Of a stretch of 64,000 nucleotides of DNA, positions 56,498-64,000 are shown piece after piece. The position numbers were made by a program, and so were the translations under genes. How positions within the stretch are numbered: the first letter of the stretch is position 1; each line of letters starts with the position of its first letter. Origin of the DNA: Paenibacillus sp. FSL A5-0031 (GTDB lineage Bacteria > Bacillota > Bacilli > Paenibacillales > Paenibacillaceae); assembly GCF_001956295.1 (NCBI RefSeq), contig NZ_MRTD01000003.1, positions 310,001 through 374,000 on the forward strand. The letters run 5' to 3'. The notes beneath the pieces were generated by a model. It was not told where the DNA came from and searched no databases. It was given only the letters and a program-made list of their open reading frames with translations.

Positions 56498-56701
56498 TTA
56501 AGTAGGGTTAGGCAGTGGGACGAAAGAAAGCGGATTATCTGAGGATAACTCTGGAGCAGGCTCAGTGAACCCGCCCGAATTATAGAGCTGTGACAATGAA
56601 CGTATGGACCCGGCACTGCCGACCTGCAGGACGGAGCTGTTTGATACGCTGTCGACACGAAGCTGATGGATCGTAATTTGCTGATGAATGGTCAGGCTCA
56701 T
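56498..56701 (-). CDS. gerPB: spore germination protein GerPB
   Basis: 67 residues: LTIHQQITIHQLRVDSVSNSSVLQVGSAGSI is the GerPB signature, with a Pro-rich end. ATG 56701 overlaps the gerPA stop (ATGA). Confidence 0.9.
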   Translation of the reverse strand: MSLTIHQQITIHQLRVDSVSNSSVLQVGSAGSIRSLSQLYNSGGFTEPAPELSSDNPLSFVPLPNPT

Positions 56702-56925
56702 ATTGCACTCACATCATTATTCGAGCTATCTTGCACATCCGGATCAAGAGTGTTTGTTGCGCTGACAGCGTTATTTGAGTTCGTTAAGCTTCCGGTTAGG
56801 AATGATCCTGATCCCGCATACGTCTTGGAAGTGCTATTTGGCGACACTTCCAGGGCGTCTCCAAATTGAATAATGGAGCCGGAGCCAACGCTAACAATTT
56901 TGACAAAACCTACGACAGCTGGCAT
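56698..56925 (-). CDS. gerPA: spore germination protein GerPA (GerPA/GerPF family)
   Basis: 75 residues. MPAVVGFVKIVSVGSGSIIQFGDALEVSPNSTSKTYAGSGSF and NAVSATNTLDPD are the common GerPA/GerPF pattern. The start is the second ATG (56925), since GGGAGG abuts the first (56931). Called gerPA from its first place in the cluster; by sequence it could equally be the F paralog. Confidence 0.88.
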   Translation of the reverse strand: MPAVVGFVKIVSVGSGSIIQFGDALEVSPNSTSKTYAGSGSFLTGSLTNSNNAVSATNTLDPDVQDSSNNDVSAI

Positions 56926-56977
56926 GAGCATCCTCCCTTTGTATAGATGATTTTTGATATATGGAATGTTTATGGTA

Positions 56978-57004
56978 TAGCTTATGCGGCATTCGCCCAG
57001 AGGT
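56978..57004 (-). promoter_or_regulatory. sigma-K promoter of gerP
   Basis: Minus strand AC (57004-57003), exactly 16 bases, CATAAGCTA (56986-56978): full match to the AC-N16-CATAnnnTA consensus, 53 bases before gerPA. gerP of B. subtilis is known to be a late mother-cell operon under sigma-K. Confidence 0.75.
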
Positions 57005-57077
57005 TACTATCCAGAAAGTATCCTGAAACCCTCAAGGCGCATATGCTGGTAGAAGTGCTGGAAGGCGGGTGTTTGCT

Positions 57078-57503
57078 GTGGCATCTAAATGGGATGATAT
57101 GGAACGGTGGATGGAGAAGCAGCAGATGCCAAAAGGCTTTGAGCTGCTGCGCGAACCGGCTTGGGTAGAGCAATATGTGCGTAAAATGATGACCAAAGCA
57201 CTGCCCGAAGCGGCTGGTGTTATGATTGGAGGAGGCTCAGCAGCCTTTTCCGAGACGCGTCATTTTTTGAATGTGAAGATTACATTGCCGGAAGGCTTTG
57301 ATAAAGAGCAGCTTCGGTTGTTCGTAAGGGAAGACCGGCTGCGCCTGGATGGACTGCCGAGCGGTAAGCCGGAGACGATCAAGCTGCCTAAGTTTGTGAA
57401 GCCTAAGGTGTGCAAAACATTAGTGAAAGACAATTTTATGCACGTGAAGCTTCAGAAGCGGCCAACCAATCGTACCTATCATGAAGCGATAATTCGTTGG
57501 TAG
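57078..57503 (+). CDS. Hsp20/alpha-crystallin-like protein, possibly spore-associated (GerT-like)
   Basis: 141 residues from GTG 57078, 8 bases after GGCGGG; GTG 57069 overlaps that site. The C-terminal 85 residues follow the alpha-crystallin pattern (NVKITLPEGFDKEQLRLFVREDRLRLDGLP ... IKLPKFVKPKVCKTLVKDNFMHVKLQKRP), preceded by a helical segment. Divergent from gerP by about 150 bases. Bacillus GerT and CotM are coat proteins with this fold, so a coat role is likely but inferred. Confidence 0.78.
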   Translation: MASKWDDMERWMEKQQMPKGFELLREPAWVEQYVRKMMTKALPEAAGVMIGGGSAAFSETRHFLNVKITLPEGFDKEQLRLFVREDRLRLDGLPSGKPETIKLPKFVKPKVCKTLVKDNFMHVKLQKRPTNRTYHEAIIRW

Positions 57504-57655
57504 TTAACGTATGGAGGAACAGGAAGGGCACAAATCTAGATGAGATGTGCTCTTTTTGTCACGAAATCGACAGGTATTACAGCTGGCTAAAGGCTTCGCT
57601 ATCCCTTATAATGTCTAATGAACATGTACATATTAGTAAAAAGGGAGTGTGTTCA

Positions 57656-57856
57656 GTGTCCTTAGTCGATGTAAGCAGTGTTTCTGCTTCGTTATTCATA
57701 CTTGGAATCGTTTTTTTAATGCTTATTTTCGGTTTGCTGAGCTTTGGTATCCTGCGGATGTTTCAGCAAAAATTTCGTACAGGCTGGTTTAGTTTTGCAG
57801 GAGCGGTCGTGAGTTTTGTAGTCTTCATGTACATATTAAATAAGTGGTATCTATAG
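57656..57856 (+). CDS. mini membrane protein, two TM segments
   Basis: 66 residues from GTG 57656 (AAGGGAGTG upstream). Two hydrophobic segments, about residues 11-30 and 41-61, joined by a basic loop (RMFQQKFRTG). TATAAT lies at 57607-57612 without a good -35. No family recognised. Followed after 34 bases by another mini membrane protein. Confidence 0.7.
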   Translation: MSLVDVSSVSASLFILGIVFLMLIFGLLSFGILRMFQQKFRTGWFSFAGAVVSFVVFMYILNKWYL

Positions 57857-57890
57857 TTTTTTATAGCTGATCACGACCGGAGGTAAGGGC

Positions 57891-58115
57891 TTGACCTGGA
57901 CAATTATATGGTTTTTTATTAACATGCTGTTCGTCGTTTCCATTATCAGTTATATGTTTATGCATCGCTCGTACTCGGAGTCGAAACGGCTCTCCAATGA
58001 TTCCGCGTTAATTAATAAGCTCAATACTAGGCGAAAGCTGGTTGGCATTATTAGTATCTTGTTATTTGTAGCGATGTCAGCTAGTTTTATGATTAACATG
58101 AGATTAAATGGTTAA
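57891..58115 (+). CDS. mini membrane protein, two TM segments
   Basis: 74 residues from TTG 57891 (GGAGGTAA upstream). Membrane segments at about residues 3-22 and 50-68 flank a polar, basic middle (HRSYSESKRLSNDSALINKLNTRRK). No family recognised; the same topology as its upstream neighbour suggests a pair. A terminator follows at once. Confidence 0.7.
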   Translation: MTWTIIWFFINMLFVVSIISYMFMHRSYSESKRLSNDSALINKLNTRRKLVGIISILLFVAMSASFMINMRLNG

Positions 58116-58121
58116 ATGGAG

Positions 58122-58147
58122 GCTCTCATTGACGAGAGCTTTTTTTA
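58122..58147 (+). terminator. terminator before zur
   Basis: GCTCTC (58122-58127) and GAGAGC (58134-58139) with a 6-base loop, then seven T. Confidence 0.85.
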
Positions 58148-58200
58148 AATATAAGACTTTATAAGTTTTATTGCTTATAATGGACTTATATAATTCTCCG

Positions 58201-58252
58201 CGAAACGAATGCTAAGCCTCCATAGGCGGCTTTAGCCGTTTTAAGTTTGTTC
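58201..58252 (+). other. structured zur leader
   Basis: An AAACG..GCTAAGCC arm and a GGCGGCTTTAGCCGTTT arm form an imperfect hairpin in the zur 5' region, after TATAAT at 58176-58181. Its purpose is unknown. Confidence 0.45.
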
Positions 58253-58295
58253 GTCATTATGGAGATAAACAATTTTTAGTCCGGAGGTTCGACAT

Positions 58296-58733
58296 ATGCA
58301 TACGATGGAAGACATTATACGACGCATGTCTAGTCAAGGATTGAGAATAACGGATCAAAGGAAAACGCTCGCAAAGCTTTTTTCTGAGACACAAGGTTAT
58401 TTGGCTCCGAAGGAAGTCTATGAATATATGGGGAAATCGTATACGGGATTAAGCTTTGATACCGTATATCGCAATTTGCGAGTGATGGAAGAACTCGGTG
58501 TGCTGGAGCAGGTTATTTTTGAGGATGGCGGTAAGTTCAAGCTGCATTGCAGAGAGAATGAACATCATCATCATATGATTTGCCTGCAGTGCGGGATGAC
58601 TTATCCCATTACCTTCTGCCCAATGGAGCAAACGAATGTTCCTGATGATTTCCGAGTTGTGAAACACAAATTCGAGGTGTTCGGATATTGCAAAGACTGC
58701 ATACAAGACGAGTCAGCAGTTAGCGAGGCCTAA
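58296..58733 (+). CDS. zur: Fur-family zinc uptake regulator Zur
   Basis: 145 residues, the length of B. subtilis Zur. Winged HTH ([38 protein letters not shown]), histidine cluster [17 protein letters not shown], and second CxxC in [10 protein letters not shown]: the zinc sites of the Fur family. [11 protein letters not shown] and [12 protein letters not shown] favour Zur over Fur or PerR. GGAGG sits before ATG 58296. The znuACB promoter 3 kb downstream carries Zur boxes, supporting the call. The stop overlaps yidD. Confidence 0.88.
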   Translation: MHTMEDIIRRMSSQGLRITDQRKTLAKLFSETQGYLAPKEVYEYMGKSYTGLSFDTVYRNLRVMEELGVLEQVIFEDGGKFKLHCRENEHHHHMICLQCGMTYPITFCPMEQTNVPDDFRVVKHKFEVFGYCKDCIQDESAVSEA

Positions 58734-58990
58734 TGCCAGAGAAACGGGTAATGCGAAGAGTGACTCAAGCTCCGATTCTCTTTTATCGCAAAGTGATTTC
58801 ACCTTTGACCCCGCCATCATGCCGTTTCTATCCGACCTGTTCAATGTATGCGCTCGAAGCGATCGAGAAGCATGGAGCGGCTAAGGGCTCTTGGCTTGCT
58901 ATGAAGCGAATTGCTAGGTGCCATCCCTTTAATGCTGGTGGCTATGATCCCGTTCCGCCTGCAAAAGACAGCAACATAGATGCTCCTTGA
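58733..58990 (+). CDS. yidD: membrane protein insertion efficiency factor YidD
   Basis: 85 residues. [60 protein letters not shown] is the full YidD signature with its three conserved Cys; the amphipathic N-terminal helix attaches to the inner face of the membrane near YidC. ATG overlaps the zur stop (TAATG). Usually next to rpmH-rnpA-yidC; here it is coupled to zur. Confidence 0.95.
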   Translation: MPEKRVMRRVTQAPILFYRKVISPLTPPSCRFYPTCSMYALEAIEKHGAAKGSWLAMKRIARCHPFNAGGYDPVPPAKDSNIDAP

Positions 58991-59016
58991 CAGAGGGGGC
59001 TCTATTTGGGTATATT
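58987..59016 (+). promoter_or_regulatory. probable sigma-A promoter of metG
   Basis: TTGACA (58987-58992), 18 bases, TATATT (59011-59016); the -35 overlaps the yidD stop. Confidence 0.55.
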
Positions 59017-59059
59017 TTGATTTATAAGTGGTAAAATAAGTTTTGGTTTTATTTATATA

Positions 59060-59350
59060 TCCGAGGAATGGATAAGTACAATAGCAGAACCTTTTCAGAG
59101 AGCCGGGAAAGATGGTGCAAGCCGGTAAGGGACTCCATTGGAAAATGGTCCGGGAGGATTCGCTTTCGAGCTTCAGCGGCAGCGCTGGGTAAGGGAGCGA
59201 CGCGAAGCTGGCGTTAACGGCGCAAGCCGCCATACAGGCGGCACACGAAGCTTTCTTGAAGTGACGGTTTAACCGCTCATTTCCGGATTGAAATTTGGGT
59301 GGTACCGCGTGAGTTCAAACTCTCGTCCCATGATGGACGGGAGTTTTTTG
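59060..59350 (+). promoter_or_regulatory. methionine T-box riboswitch
   Basis: Conserved T-box GGGTGGTACCGCG (about 59297-59309), Stem I features upstream (GAGAGCCGGGAAAGATGGTGC; likely specifier ATG at 59145-59147 in GAAAATGGTCC), and a terminator made by CTCTCGTCC and GGACGGGAG followed by six T. Fits control of metG by uncharged tRNA-Met. The interval 58991-59385 holds nothing else. Confidence 0.93.
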
Positions 59351-59361
59351 CGTTTTTTTAG

Positions 59362-61377
<2,016 letters not shown>

Positions 61378-61397
61378 ATTCATTTGTTCATATACGG

Positions 61398-61436
61398 AGG
61401 CACCCCTGAGGTTGTTTAACTTCTGGGGTGCCTTTA
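61398..61436 (+). terminator. terminator after metG
   Basis: AGGCACCCC (61398-61406) pairs with GGGGTGCCT (61425-61433); only a short T run. Confidence 0.75.
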
Positions 61437-61573
61437 TGTTTTGCTGCTCTTCAAAAATAGCTTCAATCATAATTCATAACATTTTGGTCAATAAAGATAA
61501 TCTATATGATTAAATTGCAGCTGTGAGTCATGATAGGTATGAAACTTCTACTATCTATTGCTAAGAAATAAGG

Positions 61574-61603
61574 TTGACAGTCTATTTCTGGTCATCGTAT
61601 AAT
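61574..61603 (+). promoter_or_regulatory. sigma-A promoter of znuACB
   Basis: Consensus TTGACA (61574-61579), 18 bases, consensus TATAAT (61598-61603). Confidence 0.85.
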
Positions 61604-61608
61604 ACAAA

Positions 61609-61629
61609 ACGTAATCATAACGATTACGA
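61609..61629 (+). promoter_or_regulatory. two overlapping Zur boxes
   Basis: ACGTAATCATAACGA (61609-61623) and TCATAACGATTACGA (61615-61629) each match the Bacillus Zur box TCGTAATnATTACGA at 12 of 14 positions (the first on its reverse strand). They begin 5 bases after the -10, where a bound repressor would block initiation. Confidence 0.8.
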
Positions 61630-61662
61630 ACAAGAGAGAAAGATGAATGGAGAGAAATCAAA

Positions 61663-62685
61663 ATGAATAGACTGAAATCATTGACAAGACCTATGGCGCT
61701 TAGTTTTCTTTTATCGGCAATGCTGCTTTTTGCAGCGGCTTGCGGCAATAATACGAATAATTCAGGCTCATCAAACCAACCAGCGAACGGCAGCACGGGA
61801 ACTGGTCAAGCAGAGGGGAAACAAGTAAGTGTCGTTACCAGCTTCTATCCATTATATTTTCTAGCATCGGAAATTGGCGGAGATCATGTCAAAGCGGTTA
61901 ATCTAGTAGCTTCAGGCGTAGAGCCGCATGATTGGACACCAAAGAGCCGCGATCTTGATACAGCGTCGAAGGCTCAGCTGTTTCTGTACCATGGAGCGGG
62001 ACTTGAAGGCTGGGTTGACGGATTCCTGAAAGGCCTGTCCAAAGACAGCAAAGTCGTGACCAAAGAAATCAGCAAAGGCATTCCATTAATTGAGGGTAAT
62101 GAAGATGAGCATGATCATGAACATGAAGAAGAACATGCGGATGAAGATTCGCATGAACATGGCGGCTTGGACCCGCACACTTGGGTTAGTCCAAAATCAG
62201 CCCTTACATTAGCTGAAAATGTGAAAAACAGCTTAATTGAAGCCGATAGCGCAAACCAAGCAGATTATGAGAAAAACTACGAGGCACTAAAAGTAAAGCT
62301 CGAAGCAATCGATGCGGATTACACGGCAAAGCTTGCACAAACATCGAACAAAAACATCGTTACCTCGCATCAAGCGTTTGGTTACTTAGCTCGTGATTAC
62401 GGATTGAAGCAAATTTCAATCATGGGACTTAGCCCTGACGCTGAGCCACGTGCACAGGATTTGCTCAAAATTGCGAAGTTTGTTAAAGCAAACGATGTAA
62501 AATATATCTTTTTCGAAGAATTAGTTTCAGATCAACTTGCCAAAACGCTTGCAGGCGAAGCGGACGTTGAGACAATGGTGCTTAATCCGCTCGAAGGCCT
62601 AACGCCGGATCAAGAAAAAGCGGGAGACACGTACTTAACCCTAATGGGACGAAACTTGCAAAATCTTGTGCAAGCATTACAATAG
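61663..62685 (+). CDS. znuA: zinc ABC transporter substrate-binding lipoprotein (ZnuA/AdcA-like)
   Basis: 340 residues. Lipobox FAAACG (about residues 20-25) predicts a lipoprotein, followed by a Ser/Asn/Gly linker. Cluster A-1 family: VVTSFYPLYFLASEIGGDHV, VEPHDWTPKSRD, the acidic His-rich zinc loop (EHDHEHEEEHADEDSHEHGG), LDPHTWVSPKSA, TSHQAFGYLARDYGLKQISIMGLSPDAEP and FFEELVSD. Zinc capture outside the cell. First gene of the Zur-box operon. Confidence 0.95.
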   Translation: MNRLKSLTRPMALSFLLSAMLLFAAACGNNTNNSGSSNQPANGSTGTGQAEGKQVSVVTSFYPLYFLASEIGGDHVKAVNLVASGVEPHDWTPKSRDLDTASKAQLFLYHGAGLEGWVDGFLKGLSKDSKVVTKEISKGIPLIEGNEDEHDHEHEEEHADEDSHEHGGLDPHTWVSPKSALTLAENVKNSLIEADSANQADYEKNYEALKVKLEAIDADYTAKLAQTSNKNIVTSHQAFGYLARDYGLKQISIMGLSPDAEPRAQDLLKIAKFVKANDVKYIFFEELVSDQLAKTLAGEADVETMVLNPLEGLTPDQEKAGDTYLTLMGRNLQNLVQALQ

Positions 62686-62744
62686 AGCAAAAGGCAAACC
62701 TGCGGAGCTGATTTATGCTCCGCATTGCTGTGAGGAGATAAATT

Positions 62745-63569
62745 ATGGCGCAATCAAATCGAATGACAAATGCGGATGCAAGCTGTCACCAAGAGGTTAT
62801 TTCATTGGAGGACGTCTCCTTCTCTTATCAACAGCAGACGGTTATATCAAAGCTAAGCTTCGCGGTGAAGGAACGGGACTTTATCGGATTGATCGGCACG
62901 AATGGCGCTGGAAAAACGACGCTGCTGCGAATGATCGTTGGATTGATAAAGCCAACGAGCGGAACGATCCGTTTGTTTGGTGAGAAAGTAGACAAATTTA
63001 AGCAGTGGGAGCGCATCGGATATGTCCCGCAGAAAAACACATTAAATCCGTTGTTTCCAGCTACTGTTCGGGAGGTCGTCTTGTCAGGCCTTTATGGGCG
63101 AAGCAAGCTGTTTAAGAAATTAAGCAAAATGGATTATCAAAAATGTGACGATGCTTTGCAAGCAATGGGGATTGAGGATATAAAGGATAAACGTATCGGG
63201 CAGTTGTCGGGCGGCCAGCAGCAGCGTGTATTTCTTGCCAGAGCGCTCATTAACAACCCATCGCTGCTTATTCTAGATGAGCCGACTGTGGGGATAGATA
63301 CGGAGACACAGGAAAGCTTCTTTCATATGATCAAGCATATGCATCAGCATCATAACATTACATTTCTAATGGTTTCTCATGACCTTGACATGATTCGCTC
63401 TTATTTAGGACAAGAGCCAGCCAGTGGAAACGGAAAGCTCAAGTTTCATATTAAACATTCGCACGAAACGCAGGATTGTGTAGAAAATGATCTTGCACAC
63501 AGCTTGAAAGGGCTAAGGGAACAAATGGAGAGCAGGAAAGAGGTTGTTTTGGTTGGAGATCGTAACTAG
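62745..63569 (+). CDS. znuC: zinc ABC transporter ATP-binding protein (ZnuC-like)
   Basis: 274 residues. Walker A GTNGAGKTT (about residues 49-57), Q-loop YVPQKN, signature LSGGQQQRV, Walker B LLILDEPTVGID, H-loop MVSHDLD. The tail is His/Asp-rich (KLKFHIKHSHETQDCVENDLAH), common in zinc and manganese ATPases. GAGGAGA precedes ATG 62745. It overlaps the permease gene by 17 bases. Confidence 0.94.
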   Translation: MAQSNRMTNADASCHQEVISLEDVSFSYQQQTVISKLSFAVKERDFIGLIGTNGAGKTTLLRMIVGLIKPTSGTIRLFGEKVDKFKQWERIGYVPQKNTLNPLFPATVREVVLSGLYGRSKLFKKLSKMDYQKCDDALQAMGIEDIKDKRIGQLSGGQQQRVFLARALINNPSLLILDEPTVGIDTETQESFFHMIKHMHQHHNITFLMVSHDLDMIRSYLGQEPASGNGKLKFHIKHSHETQDCVENDLAHSLKGLREQMESRKEVVLVGDRN

Positions 63570-64000
63570 TGAATTTTTTCAAAGGGCTCTTATTGGCGGA
63601 CTTCTAATCGGGGTAACGGCACCGCTAATCGGCTTATTTCTTGTGCTGCGCAGGCTTTCAATGATTGGAGATACATTATCGCATGTATCTATTGCTGGAG
63701 TAGCGCTAGGTTTCTTGATTGGCGTGTATCCAATTGCTATGGGATTTGTGTTTGCGATTATTGCCTCATTTGCTATAGAGAAGCTTCGGAAAGCATATAA
63801 ATCATATGCAGAGCTGTCCATTGCCATTATCATGTCAGGCGGAGTCGCGCTCGCATCATTATTATTCACAATGGGCAAAGGATTCAACAGCAATGTGAAT
63901 AGTTACTTATTTGGAAGTATTTATACTTTGAGCACCACTGATCTTTACGTAATAGGCGTCGTTACACTAATTGTTCTTATTGCGATTAGGCTTCAAGTAA
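63553..64000 (+). CDS. znuB: zinc ABC transporter permease (ZnuB-like), 3' truncated by window edge
   Basis: 149 residues visible; open to the last base. TTG 63553 is chosen because AGGAAAGAGG (63534-63543) is 9 bases upstream; the reading begins LEIVTSEFFQRALIGGLLIG. Family motifs TAPLIGLFLVLRRLSMIGDTLSHVSIAGVALGFL and KSYAELSIAIIMSGGVALASLLF identify a metal ABC-3 permease. At least four membrane segments are in view. Confidence 0.92.
   Translation, partial: MEIVTSEFFQRALIGGLLIGVTAPLIGLFLVLRRLSMIGDTLSHVSIAGVALGFLIGVYPIAMGFVFAIIASFAIEKLRKAYKSYAELSIAIIMSGGVALASLLFTMGKGFNSNVNSYLFGSIYTLSTTDLYVIGVVTLIVLIAIRLQV

Noticed and set aside
57040..57048. CATATGCTG as a sigma-K -10 for the Hsp20-like gene
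   Set aside because: The last base deviates and no AC lies 16-17 bases upstream.
56947..57168. Plus-strand open frame of 73 codons upstream of the Hsp20-like gene
   Set aside because: It overlaps both the gerP promoter and the Hsp20-like start and has no ribosome-binding site.
58146..58196. PerR/Fur box before zur
   Set aside because: The AT-rich stretch has only a partial inverted repeat; the TATAAT promoter explains it.

Overview
The window reads as core chromosome of a spore-forming low-to-mid G+C Bacillales bacterium, most likely Paenibacillus or a close relative. The gene order addA ... rpsU-yqeY-yqeZ-floA, then yqfC-yqfD-phoH-pgpH-ybeY-dgkA-cdd-era-yqzL-recO-glyQS-yqfL-yaiI-dnaG-sigA-trmK-nif3, is the classical Bacillus order. 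gerP spore-coat genes, YqfC/YqfD, T-box leaders and a sigma-W type promoter point the same way. The genus is inferred; no 16S gene is present. I see no prophage, insertion sequence, CRISPR array or tRNA.

Region by region: 1-4981 holds the end of addA (cut by the window edge), a membrane-anchored unknown, a HIT protein, rpsU and yqeY. 5027-8130 is the NfeD/flotillin membrane operon behind a sigma-A and a near-perfect sigma-W promoter. 8239-16390 is one long run from sporulation genes to recO. An MFS exporter interrupts the usual recO-glyQ neighbourhood. A glycine T-box then precedes glyQS, followed by yqfL, yaiI, dnaG, sigA, an unknown membrane protein, trmK and nif3. The RNase P RNA gene follows and looks A-type rather than the B-type of Bacillus subtilis.

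29228-41212 is more variable: a secreted S8 protease, small proteins, a small alarmone synthetase, an ABC ATPase overlapping a membrane-anchored hydrolase, a queuosine-precursor transporter behind a preQ1-I riboswitch, helD, a PAS/HTH regulator and a tiny Cys/His protein. 41368-49141 is a glycogen cluster, glgB-glgC-glgD-glgA plus a GH15 glucoamylase-like gene, followed by gluconokinase. 50995-55076 has a squalene-hopene/sporulenol cyclase and a divergent LysR/YeiH pair.

55130-57503 is gerPABCDE (no gerPF) behind a perfect-looking sigma-K promoter, divergent from an Hsp20-like gene. 57656-64000 has two mini membrane proteins, zur-yidD, a methionine T-box with metG, and znuA-znuC-znuB (cut by the window edge) behind a promoter with overlapping Zur boxes, so the zinc regulator and its likely target lie about 3 kb apart. 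All family assignments come from reading motifs by eye; no search was run.
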